Source: Codonopsis lanceolata
Taxonomy: Eukaryota; Streptophyta; Magnoliopsida; Asterales; Campanulaceae
Assembly (NCBI GenBank): GCA_013146195.2
Contig: CM028384.1
Span: 71,461,990-71,525,989, forward strand
Direction of reading: 5' to 3'
Length of the DNA stretch: 64,000 bases
In this document: positions 19,570-30,850 of the stretch, piece after piece
How the letters are laid out: the number at the start of each line of letters is the position of its first letter
Numbering within the stretch: position 1 is the stretch's first letter
Position numbers and translations under genes: made by a program
The notes under the pieces: model-generated
Told to the model about the DNA's origin: nothing
The model's input: the letters and a program-made list of their open reading frames with translations, nothing else
Databases searched by the model: none

Positions 19570-22500
19570 ATATATCAATTGGCATTATGAATAACTATTC
19601 CCAGATGAAAAACACTCGGATGGATGCATCAATTAAAAGGATTTTTTATTCAAGTTCTTTTGACATAAGGCTAACGATTGAAATCATTCCAACACCTTCT
19701 CGAGAGAAAATTTTCTTTAAATTCTGAAACTTTACTGTGAAAGAATTTTAAATGATTCCTATCTATTTTCTTGAAAAAGGTTAAGAGTAAAAAACTTTAT
19801 ATCATGAAACATTGTTTGATCCCTATGTTGTATGATATTTAGTTTCTGGGAACTTGGCCTATATTTCAAAGAATTGTTTGAATCTAAGAAAATATGAATC
19901 ACAGATCTTACAAGTTGATTGCAAAGGAAATCTACTCTTTAGGCACACTATCTACTCAGATTCAAAAAGGCATCTTCTGAAGAACATCTACCTCGATCCA
20001 AAGATAACTGTCAAAAAGGTACATCCCTTGTCTTGTGCTCCTTCTTAAAATCTTTTTCTTTGCACAAATAGACCAAGGGAGAATGAGAAATTCAAGATCC
20101 AGTCTTTCTTTTTCTCACAGATCTTCTTGAAATACTTGTTCCAGTATCTAGATTTTTTGGAGCTTCCTAAAGCTCATAAAATACTGCTAATGATCTTCTT
20201 GATTTTTATTCAGGAATACATATTCTCTCAAGATCATCAAACATATTTTATTATATCTCTACCAGCATTACATGCTTTGCTTGACTGAAAGTACAAGACT
20301 CTATTCACTTGATTCAGTCAAATCTTCTTCTTTCTGGATTATGATATATGACTGATTTTCGCTTATGATTCCCTGTTAATCACGATCATGAATATATCAT
20401 CTCTGCATAGCCTTATATTTGCTTGCTCTGCTTTTATATATTCTTTCATAGCAAATATAAAGCTTGAGTAATTTACATATCATACTTTGCTTCTTGTTTC
20501 CTTTCAATTTCCATTAAAGTATGATCTATAATTACTCATCTGGTTTGATGCCTTCTTTACAAAGAAAATTTATCTGTGTCATCATCAAACCATCTTCTTT
20601 GGCGTACTCTCTTGATTGCTTTGTACTTCATAAGATCAGTTCTATGTGCTGACTTATAAGAGTTTTCACCATTAGTAGACAATGTGCAAACTACATGGGT
20701 ATTTTTGCAAAATCCACAAAGGTTGAGGTAAAGCTTTTTGAAATTGACTATTTCTTAAAGCTAACGACAAATTTCATAGAATCTCGGTAAAAACAAAACT
20801 GACTTTAAAAAGTGGGAAATGTATTTCCCAAAACATGTTTTGTCAAATCTATCTGAAAAACTGTTTTATCCTTTTAAAGACGTTTTATCCTCTCAAAAAA
20901 GCTGAATTGTCTTTTCAAAATCTTTTAGCTTTCCAAAGAAGAAACTTTACCGGATATCTAGAAATTAATACTAACTCTCACACTTCCCTGTATAACTTTA
21001 ATGAGAGTGGTTGAAAGGACTTTTCATTATTAATGAATTTATTTCATTAATCGGTCCATTGTCTTGCCTCAGCGAGTATTTATAGAGACATTCCTTCCTT
21101 CTTCTCTATCACTGCAGACTACCCCAAACACTATGATAGACACTGATACAAAATCCCTTTCTTCAAATATGTTACTTAGGAGAATTCTTAGCACTAGATC
21201 AAGGCTCCTTCTCAACAACTTGGAATTATTCTTCCTATCCATCAAAAGTTGTTTGGTTAGTTTCGAGGATTCCTCTTGTATGAAGATTTTCCTCAACAAC
21301 CATTTAGCATATATCTCCTGTTTCTCTCTATCTTAGTACACATTTGATTGTTCCTTTTCGTTTAGAAGATCCTCCTATCTTCAGCGAGCCAAATGTGATT
21401 CCCCTCAGATTTCCCCTCTCAAACCCCCGAGGATGTGTGCCTGCACTTGAACTGATATCTAGAAAATCTAGAAGATGTTTATGCAGCGCATCTAGGATAG
21501 AGAAAACCTGCTAAAGAGGAGAATAAGGAGAGTCCGTTCTCTCCTTGGGTCATCTTGATTCCTTGATATGGACCTGTACTCTGTTTGCCAACCGGTTAAA
21601 CGGATCTGGGTCCATGGTCTTCATAGACATCTCCTCGTAACATTTTTTTTATCTTTAGAAATGTATCATGTGTTTAGATTAGTTGTTTAAAAGGAGTAGT
21701 TAAGTCATTGGAAGTTGTATTGAATCTTGTAATCTTTAGATCCTCTTTGTATTCGAGTATATTTTGATCTAAATGAGAACTTGTTCAAAGCATCTTTACT
21801 TCATGTCTATCTGCTTTTGTATGAACATTCCTTGATAACATGAAATCTTATATTTGCTTATGATTTCGGTATCTGTACTTCTTGTTATGAAAATTTTGTT
21901 CCGAATTCAAAACAGCAAATATAACTCTGTTGTTAACCCAACAACAAACCAATCCTTAACCATAAGTATTCCTATTAAACATAATAAATATGATGAGACT
22001 TTCCCATGATCAATTTTTAAATAATAGTTTTATTTCAAGTAAAAACTTCAATGATTACTAGTAGAAATCTCATCAGAAGAATTAGTGTTGGAATATGGAT
22101 AACTTCAGTTTTGGATTTCTTAGAAGGAACTGCATACCTTGCAACTACTTCATCAGGAATTGAAGACCTCATCCCAACCCATGATGTTCTGGTGAATCTT
22201 AATTCCCATCCAAAATTCCTAGTCTCATTAGCTTCAACAGTAGACTTTACATCTGCTATTGGAAGGGCGACCTTCTGAGGAACAAGCAGTCTCTACAATT
22301 CTTTTTCTTATTTGTTGTTTCCTCTGTTCTAAGACAACTCTGCTCTTCTCTCTTTCTTCTTTCCTTTATCTTGAACAATAATGACTTCCCTTCCTTAAAA
22401 AGGTTAGTCATCATCTTAGCTGTTGACCTTGAAGCAAAATTCATTCTTCTACTTCAGAACCTTCAACCAAACTAAGTATGAGCTACTTTCTTCTTTGTGA

Positions 22501-24142
22501 TTCAAGTGCTTTAACTAAAATGGTTGTTGTCTTTCGTTTTGCTTCTAAATGCTCTTATCATTCAATTGGGATTCTTTTGAAAAGAAGCATAGTCATCAGT
22601 TAATCCCTGCCGATGAAGCCTATGGTCCTTCCTTCCAGAAGCCAAGGCATCCCAAAGGAAAAGCTTGCTGAAAAACTATTCATTCATTTGGTATCGGTAG
22701 ACCTCAATGTCTGTTGTTCCATCTTTATTCAGCAAACCTTCTTGTCTGCGAAACTTATCTAAATACACCCTGTATTAGCAGAATTTATTCATGCTGATCA
22801 CTTTCATCAGCGGACCCTCATCTATGTCGACTCCCTTGTCATCCATTAAATCGACAACGGCATGCCTCAATCTCTAGTTTACTGATCACCTATCTTTCAA
22901 CTATTAATATCAGTAGACTTTCATCTTTCTTGAACACAAAACTCAATTGGTATAATAGCTATTTTATGGCTACCATCGTCCGTGTGTTCAAAAGACTGAT
23001 AACCACGCATATCCAAGAATTGATACCAGATATGTCCATAATTACTCACCTTCCTTTTCTTTCCGCCATCAACAATTGGTATCAATCGGTATCAGCATAC
23101 TTTCATTACTGCTACATACATCCTTAAGGTTATCAGTTGAAACAACAGACTTCAATCTCTGCTGGTTAAACTTGAACAATAGACTTTCACCTCTGCCGTT
23201 CACAATCTCATAAACAACAGTCTTCAATCTCTGTTGTTCTTTCCCTTGTGAAGACATTTATGACTTAAAACATCCTTTGAAATTATTGATTACTTTTCAA
23301 AATGTTTAACTACAAGAAGTATTCAAACATTCAATATCGATTCAAGAAATGTTTTCATAATTGGTATCAATTCCAAAAATGTCTTTTTACTATTCTATGT
23401 TCTTATAAGAAATTTGGGAGATTGCTGAGGATTGTGTAGATGATTCAGAAAGCCCCATTCAATTATCTTCTAAAAACAAAAGAACACAAAATTCCTTACT
23501 ATTTTGAAAAACATATTCTACTTTTTAAAATACTTCTTTAAACATTGATTTAAAATTCTAAAACCTTCTAAAGATTTGAGAGATTGATGACGATTGTGTA
23601 GATGATTCAGAATGCCTCGTAAATTATCTTTTGAAAATTTTAGAATTTCAAAACATATCACATTTCTTCAAAGGTTCGTATTTTGAACTCGTATTATTTT
23701 TCTAAAGAGTTATCAATGTCAACACAAATTTTCTTCTCTTCATCCAGTACTCTCTACCATAATTGATTTCTATCATCTGGATATTGAGATATCTCGATTT
23801 AAGTCACAATCTGTATCAAAAACATTCCCAAGAATGACTTAATGTCGAAATCATGAATCGCCGACTTTTCACGATGAATGTCCATTCAAATTCTATAGCT
23901 TAGTGACTTGATTACCTCGTCGCTTTGTATTCTTGTCATTACAGCTCTTCAATGGACAACCAATCAACGATTCGTGATAAGTGTGTTCTTCCATTATAAA
24001 TCCTCCGAAAATACTCAATCTTTAATTCTTCCCATTAAAATCTTCCTAAACTGAGAATTTCCAACAATTGCTTGATCTTATTTCATCAATTGATATCTTA
24101 TTCCCTATCAGTACATCTCTTCTCTAAATCAGAGATATTCTC
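19570..24142 (+). other. LARD interior, non-coding, with degenerate short repeats
   Basis: 4.6 kb of AT-rich DNA with no credible gene. Between about 22,600 and 23,240 a motif of the form CAGACTTCAATCTCTGCTGT recurs in degenerate, irregularly spaced copies. Near 23,400-23,640 the phrase GAGATTG(C/A)TGA(G/C)GATTGTGTAGATGATTCAGAA occurs twice. The ORF at 22051-22278 shows no domain. Confidence 0.55.
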
Positions 24143-24988
24143 ATGGGCACTTCATCTTCTTCGAGCATCTCTAGTCGTTTTGTTCCACCAGAATCATCTT
24201 TCGTGACCAGAATAGGCTCCCACTCATATATCCTAGGTCATACGATTCAAGGAGAACAATTTCTCATCGACAACACTGTTGGAGGAAAGATTATCGATCT
24301 TCTCCACAGCTCTGGACTAGTCTCACTCTTTTCATTTCGTGAAGAATTCTACAGCCTTAGGTTGGTTGATGAATTTTACTCCAGGATGATAATGACAAGA
24401 GATGGTAACCACTTCTTTGGTCGTATTCGAGGTACCAATGTCGTCCTCAGTGCCGAGAGTCTGCCTCGCATCTTCCATCTTCCCTCTATAGGACCCAGCG
24501 CTCTCGATGATTCGATCCTCAATGAATCATGGCTCTTACGAACTGGCTACACTTCTTGGGATGACTACAGTACATGGGATATTAACAACTATCCCTTAGA
24601 CATGTATTGTATTGGCGAAATTCTGAGTCGATGTCTTCTATTTCATGAAGCAGGCTCAGGTAGTGACACCAGAAGACTTTGGAACTTCATCATTGCTGTT
24701 CTAGATTCTCATACCATCAACTGGTCTGAAGTCGTCTTCTCTCTCATACGCCAATCTATCCTACGAAGACAGACGAATGGACTCTGCATTAGAAAATACG
24801 CTAGAATTATCAGTCATTTTCTTTGCTCTTTTCAGACCATTCTCTCAACAGTCCATGAAGATGAACGCCTTCCCATCACTGGAGACCTGCTGATAACTCG
24901 AGAGTTATTCGGCAATAGAAGCTTCTCTGATCAAAATAGAGAATATACTTTAGACTCTAGTACTGGTAGTTTCGGAGATTCCAACTAG
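24143..24988 (+). CDS. 281-aa ORF in LARD, resembles putative plant transposon protein
   Basis: This is the only long intact frame in the 17.5-kb element and is on its sense strand. It starts MGTSSSSSISSRFVPPESSF. From about residue 68 it has LRLVDEFYSRM..FFGRIRGTNVVLSAESLPRIFHLPS, which has the layout of the 'putative plant transposon protein' domain (EFY, RG-V-S-E-L-R-LP). A later part is WNFIIAVLDSHTINWSEVVFSLI. No signal peptide or membrane segment is evident. It sits about 1 kb (LINE removed) before the 3' LTR, the place of the env-like ORF in SIRE-type copia elements. The element has lost pol but kept this frame. The function is unknown and the domain call is by eye. Confidence 0.6.
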   Translation: MGTSSSSSISSRFVPPESSFVTRIGSHSYILGHTIQGEQFLIDNTVGGKIIDLLHSSGLVSLFSFREEFYSLRLVDEFYSRMIMTRDGNHFFGRIRGTNVVLSAESLPRIFHLPSIGPSALDDSILNESWLLRTGYTSWDDYSTWDINNYPLDMYCIGEILSRCLLFHEAGSGSDTRRLWNFIIAVLDSHTINWSEVVFSLIRQSILRRQTNGLCIRKYARIISHFLCSFQTILSTVHEDERLPITGDLLITRELFGNRSFSDQNREYTLDSSTGSFGDSN

Positions 24989-25509
24989 GTGGTACTTTTT
25001 ATGGTTGTTTATCTGTACTCTCTCTCTTTTCTCAATATATATTAAACATCTTCTTTGCCCACTGTTTTTCTATTTTATTACTTTTGTTTCTACTTTTCCT
25101 TGATATCTCTTGCTTATGCTTGCAATCATTAAGGAGGAGAAGTGTTATGACATATATCAAAGAAATGTCATGACATATCTAAATTCTTTACTAAGGAGAA
25201 GTTAAGGAGGAGAAGTTATTCTTTAGGAGGAGAAGTGTTATGACATATATCTAAAGTCATGAGAAAACCTTTAGTTCAAAAGGAAATCTATAAACATATC
25301 CATAACGACCAAAAGACCTAGAAGAATGCATCTTCTTAGGAGGAGAGTTCATAAACTAAAGATGTTCATAAACTAAAACAAGGGTACAGACCCAAATCTC
25401 CCATGTTCAAAGGAAGACACACATAATGTAAAAAAATTCACCCTAAGCTGATTCTTAGTGAATCATGCTCAGCCTTTGTGGCACTTCTGTTGAAAAATTT
25501 GCTCGGAAC
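24989..25509 (+). other. LARD 3' interior with repeated polypurine-like motif
   Basis: Non-coding. AAGGAGGAGAAGT-like motifs occur near 25130, 25190, 25205, 25225 and 25338, two followed by GTTATGACATATAT. They resemble the polypurine tract that precedes the 3' LTR. Confidence 0.6.
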
Positions 25510-25520
25510 AAAAACTCTTT

Positions 25521-27610
25521 TTTTTTTTTGGGAAGCAGGACGGCACCTGCGGATTATATAAATAAAAAAGGAGATACAAACAGAGGGGGACAACCAACAA
25601 CCCGAAAAGAGGAAAGAAGGAGCCTAACCTCGAAAGGAAAATAAAATCAAAAGACTAAGCATGAAAAAGAGCCAAATTATAAAGTGCGATAATTAAATAA
25701 TCCCATAGCATCTTGTTGTAAGGCCCGAAGGACTTCTTTCGGGAGTTGAGAAACCAAGCTGAACTCTCGATAAGCAATGGAGTGAGCTGCATTGGCCAAC
25801 CTATTCGCAACATAATTCTTCTCCCTGAAAATGTGCGTTATATCATAATCACCAAGCAAAGAAAGACATTGTCGAAGCTCCTAGGAAAACATCCACAGAC
25901 AACTTTGATGCCCCTTAATAGCGGACACCACAATCATAAAATCAGACTTAACCACTACATTAACAAGCTGTAACTTACGACAAAGGATAAGACCATCTCG
26001 AAGAGCAAGGAATTCAGCCTGTGTGTTAGAACCATGGCCATAAGGGCATAAGAAACCCGAAACAAAATGCCCATTTGAATCACGAATAACACCTCCGCCA
26101 GTAGCAACACCCCTCGCATCCAAACCATCAACATTGAGCTTGAAGAAAGGGGCTGGAGGGGCAATCCAACGAAGCCAAACAACCTTTTTTAATCTAGGAC
26201 GAAGGATGGATAAACCAAGCATGCCCAGACCACGCACACCCAAAGAAGAAGATTGAGACTTAGGAACAAAGTTCTGCAGTTTTGAGCGAAGATAGCCCAA
26301 TATTTGGTTATATATAGTGTCTATGTCCATGGGAATATTGTCAAAAATAGCGCGGCATCTCCCAGTCCATATAGCCCAGCAAGTGTACAAAACAATACCA
26401 ATCTGGCAACTCCCCAACTGAGTTCGGGAAGAAGCATTCGATAACCAGATATGAAACAAATGATCAATAGAAGTATACAAATCAATTTTATGGAAAGGCC
26501 GAGAGAGTCTACGCCACAGCTCACGAGCAATCTCAGAGTGCAGAAAAAGATGGACAATAGACTCTTGCACCGGAGAATTAACGCAGCAAACACAACGGGA
26601 GACAATAGGAACGTGACGAGAATGTAACCGAAGATCCACCGGAAGAGCACCAAAGATAAGCTTCCACACAAATGCGCTAATGGTAGTAGGAAGCCAATCC
26701 TTCCAGATTTTCTTAGCCCAAGGAAGATTAGCATAGTGAATTCTACGATGATTCCAATAAGCCTTGGAGTCAAAATCCCCAGAAGACGTTAAACTGAACA
26801 CAAGCCTATCAGGAAGATCATCCTGAATAGAGATTCGATTTAAATCGCTATGCTGCTGCGAGTCAATTAAGAGCAGAAACGACGAGAGTTGTTGGAAAGC
26901 TTGTCTAACTGTAAGCTTAACGTCAATTGGGAGGGGTCCTTCGAGACGATAACCGAGCCAGTTGTCATTCCAAAAAGAGACTTTACCCTTGCCAATGACC
27001 CATCTACTAAGATTCATGAGCTCCGAAATATAAGAATGGATATACTTCCAAACATGAGATGAAGAAACTGGAACAGAAAAGCCTCCCGAAGACTGATATT
27101 TAGATTTAATAAATCTGGCCCGTAAACTTTTGCCGATCATAACACTCCATGCAAGTTTGGCATGTATAGAATCCCGCACTTGGACAAGAGAACGAATGCC
27201 TAAACCTCCCTCCGATGTTGGCCGGACAAATTTTACTCCAAGAGACCCAATGAATTCGGCTCTCTCCTGCATTCCCCCAAAGAAAATTGGACATGGCCCT
27301 TTCAATGCGATTTAGAACTGAAGCAGGAACTTTAATAGCCGCAAGAGCATATATAGGGATGCTAGAAAGAACGGATTTAAGAAGAATAATTTTGCCACCA
27401 AAGAAGAGCAACCGAGTTTTCCATCCTTCTATCCTTTTTAAGACCCGAAACTCCAACTCTTCAAAATAACTTCGTTTAACCCTGCCACGAAATAAAGGAA
27501 GGCCCAAATATTTCATAGGAAAAGAGTGGTGGGTACAACCAGACCAATTGGCTAGACGAAGAATTTTGCTCCGATGAAACCACGATGGAGTGTAGAAACC
27601 ACTCTTTGAT
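25521..27610 (-). mobile_element. 5'-truncated L1-type LINE
   Basis: A minus-strand LINE tail of 2.1 kb is flanked by an 11-bp TSD AAAAACTCTTT (25510-25520 and 27611-27621). The T run at its left edge is the poly(A) tail on the minus strand. It encodes the end of RT, the zf-RVT region and a C-terminal RNase H. It inserted in the 17.5-kb LTR element. Confidence 0.9.
25677..27610 (-). pseudogene. LINE ORF2 C-terminal part: RT thumb, zf-RVT, RNase H
   Basis: The upstream frame (to about 27240) contains FPMKYLGLPLFRGRVKRS and LSSIPIYALAAIKVP, the end of L1 reverse transcriptase. A single-base shift near 27,230-27,245 moves to the frame that carries RPTSEGGLGIRSL, a zinc-binding region (CVCCVN...VHLFLHSEIARELW) and RNase H motifs LNVDG, NTQAEFLALRDGL and VKSDFMIVV. 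A TAG stop at 25881-25883 interrupts the RNase H end, which continues in frame to 25677 (YREF...ALQQDAMG). Endonuclease and most of RT are missing through 5' truncation. The frameshift and stop mean no function. Confidence 0.87.
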
Positions 27611-28068
27611 AAAAACTCTTTGTTGAGTCTTACTTTCAACAAAGATCCTTTACTTTCAACAAAACCATAAAACTTTTTCCAAAATGGTATCATAAGCAAT
27701 CCTTATTGAACTACCCTAAAAAACATATACTTACTTAGGGATTTGCTACTCTTGCTTGCCAAAACATTCTTTCAGTTTATAAAAATCTATGAGCAAGTAA
27801 GAACCCTAAAACCTTTTAGATCCTGTTTAAAACTCTTTCAAAAATACTAAGTGATCTAAATTGTTTTTACTATTGCTTTACCTATTCAGTACTTTGATTT
27901 ATCGAGTCTGTAATAGCAATAGTAGACTATACAAAAGCCATCGCTTATGTAATTATCAAACATAGGACATGTCTTGTGATAAAATGATTATTCATTGTGG
28001 ACATGTTATTACTATGTCTTGGTAAATGCTTTAATGCTTTGTATATGTTATTTTGTAATGGTTTCAAG

Positions 28069-28083
28069 CAAATAGAAGGAGAT
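28069..28083 (+). promoter_or_regulatory. LARD polypurine tract
   Basis: CAAATAGAAGGAGAT immediately before TGTTGG of the 3' LTR, as expected in plant copia elements. Confidence 0.7.
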
Positions 28084-29850
28084 TGTTGGAATATGCTTCT
28101 TGATAATTTACTTATCACCTTTCATATTCTATATATGTTGATTTGTTTGTTCCCATTACAGTGAGTCATCACGAGTGGCTAAAAGGTCTGCGTACCGGTT
28201 AGCGTGGCAACTCGTGTGACATCACATAGGTCTTAGATTAGGTACAACATGATCGAGTCCTACCTTCCTACATGATGATCAAACAGACCATTACTTCATA
28301 TGCACTAAGCACCGGCAGACATGCTACAAGTTGACTGTTCGTACCAGCAGACATCAGTTCTCTTGAAACAGAAGACCTGCTCCACTGGCCCGAACATTCT
28401 ACCGGCAGGCCTAATTCTGCACGTGCTACAGAGAAAAGACTAAAGTAGTTCAAATCAAGACAAATATGTTCAAGCCTCAGAAAACCTGACATAGTTAAAG
28501 CTACAAGACTTTCTCTCTCTCACGTGGTCTGATAAAGTCAAAAGAAACTACTTTATTGAACAGACCACCTGATAGTGCATCAGACATCAGACCTACTTTT
28601 CAGAGACTTATCAACACAATCTGACAGACAACAAGTTCCAAGATCTACAGGACTAAATCTTCATGCAAACAGTCAAAGACCTTTTGAACAAAAAATCTCT
28701 ATCTAATATACTTCAACAACTATATCTCTAAACGGATAGAAACATCAAATCTTTATCTCTCAACGATCACATTGACTCCAGTCTATATAAATCATTTCTC
28801 TTCCCCAAGACGACAGAGTGCGAAAAATAAAATACACAAAGCAAAGTCGAAAACAAGGAGTCACTCAAAGAGCTTCAAAGAAACAAAGAGATCTACAACG
28901 AGATCGTCTTTACCAACGCATCTCAGATCTCAACACAAGATCGCAGTGAATCTATCCAGATCTTAGCAAGACACTTTCAGTGGATTTCTGGGAAGAAAAT
29001 CTTGGAGAAGAAAAGAGATAGATCAGAAACTTCATATGACAGAGATCAAGATCGTGAATCGATCTGAAGATTGATGTTAGATAATGTCTAACGAAAATAA
29101 AGAGTTGTCTATAGATATTGCATTCATATTTTCAGATTTGTATTCCTATACAAATGATGTTGATTGTGCAATAATCATTCATCATGGAAGGCTGAGTGCT
29201 CTGCACTCAATCTTTTAGATATTTCCTATCTGAACGACCTTGAAAATTCTCTTCTCATAACAGTTTCTCATTCTGGTCTCCTATTGCCCTTTTTGCCTAA
29301 TAATTCATTTATGGATAATTAAGTAAAGATTAAGGCTTGGGAGGATAAGGACAGAAACTGTACATAGAATATTTAGGCTGATGTAATATGTAATTTATCT
29401 TTGAATAAATTCATATGTTCTTACAAATACTTTATCCCTCAGTCTTTATATATCTACGAGCTTTTATAAATTGATTTATCTTTAGAAAAGTTATACTTTA
29501 ATTGATCTCCTTAAATTTGCATTTGAAAGAAGTATTAAGTGAGCTATTGTTCTAATCTTATATTCGTGTACAACCACTTAAGACTTCTCTGAATCTAAAG
29601 CCTCTCTATTTTCCATTGCTTAAACTTTTTATAACTGACTTTTGATTTAACTGGTAGTTTATCGGCAGAGTTGATATTTCTGCTTAGAACAAGTCTGTCG
29701 TTAGCCTCTATCGGCAAACATGCTCAATACGCTAAACTGCAGATGCCACTAAAACTACGTTTTAAATGTATCCAAAAGAAAAGTTTTTAAAATGACATCA
29801 TAGGCTATTCACCCCCCTTTAGCCTATTTGAGCATAATTGTGGACCAACA
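28084..29850 (+). repeat. LARD 3' LTR
   Basis: Counterpart of 12365-14132, with TATA box TATATAAA at 28784-28791. It ends GTGGACCAACA, followed by GGGGAGAATC of the interrupted copia element. Confidence 0.9.
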
Positions 29851-30430
29851 GGGGAGAATCTCGGACTCGTTCATGTCATCACACATCTTGGCTCCGGCAG
29901 CGAATGTGCGAACCGTCTGTAGGTCAATACACATGCCGGGCAGATACATCTTGCGTTCCAGAGGTTGAATGATATCATGAGCAGCCGTAAACAGAGGAAA
30001 CTCAGGGACGTTGACGGAGGGGCTAGGGTGAATGACGCTTTCTGGGTCAAGCACCTTCGTTTTGCTGGTGTTGGATTTTGCAGATGTTTTCACCTACAAA
30101 GACATTTTCAGGAATTAGGGCTTTTCTCCTGACAGAACAAACAACCAAATATTTCATTTTTAAGAAGTAAAATAAAATTTCAGATGAAAAATTTGAAACC
30201 CTTGAATGTTTGGATAGATAAAACAGAGAAACATAAGATTTCTCAGAAGAATGATTATCCAAAGTATAGAGAAAACTGTTAGTTTATAGTTTTGAAATGA
30301 ACAACAATGGCGGAAACCGTCCAGATACGCAAAGCGTCCTTTCGGATTCCTCAATAAAGTGACTTAAAAGAAGAAATACTAAGCATAAATCAATAGATAG
30401 TAAACTAGAGAGTGATGAAAATCTTACCAT
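29851..30430 (-). pseudogene. Copia post-pol (env-like) gene start, ATG split from the rest by a predicted intron
   Basis: On the minus strand an ATG (30430-30428) is followed at once by GTAAGAT. A predicted GT-AG intron (30427-30094, 334 bp) ends TTTGTAG, and exon 2 opens in frame with GTG: V KTSAKSNTSKTKVLDPES..., then FPLFTAAHDIIQPLERKMYLPGM and MNESEILP. The exon is cut at 29851 by the LARD and may continue at 12364 and below. A TATA-like TTTAAATA (30571-30578) and a CT-rich leader precede the ATG. The protein family is not recognised. The splice model is inference from consensus sites and phase. Confidence 0.5.
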
Positions 30431-30570
30431 TGTTGCTATAAGGAAGAAGAAGCATATAATAGTTGTAGAGAGAGAGAAGCAGTTGCAGAGAAGAGAGAAG
30501 GGCTTGAGTAGAGAGAGAAAATCTGAAAGAGAGATGGTTCGTAAAGTGTTGGAAAGGGCGGTTCAAAGTC

Positions 30571-30578
30571 TATTTAAA
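30571..30578 (-). promoter_or_regulatory. TATA-like box before the copia post-pol ORF
   Basis: TTTAAATA on the minus strand, about 140 bp upstream of the ATG at 30430, followed by a leader rich in CT and CTCTCT runs. It could drive a separate transcript of the post-pol ORF. Confidence 0.35.
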
Positions 30579-30850
30579 GGAAAAATATCTTTAGCGAAAA
30601 GTTGTAACTTAAGATATTTTCAAAGTAATTAATAAAATGACTTTTAACCCCTTTGCCTTTTTAGAAAACCTTTTCCGCTTTAATAGACTAAACAGTTGAA
30701 GTACTAACCTGGTGAAAACGAAGAGCTTAAGTCTGCTGTTAGATAGCAAATTAAGTCTGCTGGTTAGTAGTAGTTTAAGTCTGCAGGTATGAAAGAAAAC
30801 TTTAAAAAATAGAAATCAAGCTGTAGGATCAATCATACCAAGATTTCTCC

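Larger units (their letters stand above)
12365..29850 (+). mobile_element. 17.5-kb pol-less LTR retrotransposon (LARD), host of two nested insertions
   Basis: Two 1.77-kb LTRs (12365-14132, 28084-29850) start TGTTGGAATATGC and end GTGGACCAACA. The left one is followed by a PBS for initiator tRNA-Met (TTGGTATCAAAGC) and the right one is preceded by a purine tract (AATAGAAGGAGAT). This is copia-type organisation. After removing the nested Tat-like element (14409-19569) and the LINE (25521-27610), about 6.7 kb of interior remains. It has no RT, integrase or protease, only one good ORF (24143-24988). About 9 differences in the first 190 bp of the LTRs suggest roughly 5% divergence. No clean 5-bp TSD is seen (left flank ends GAGAT, right flank begins GGGGA). 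Confidence 0.85.

Noticed and set aside
22051..22278. 75-codon ORF in the LARD interior
   Set aside because: Short, no domain, flanked by non-coding repeats.
24143..24988. Interpretation as a host plant gene
   Set aside because: It lies between matched LTRs with PBS and PPT on the same strand, and its motif layout fits a transposon-associated protein.
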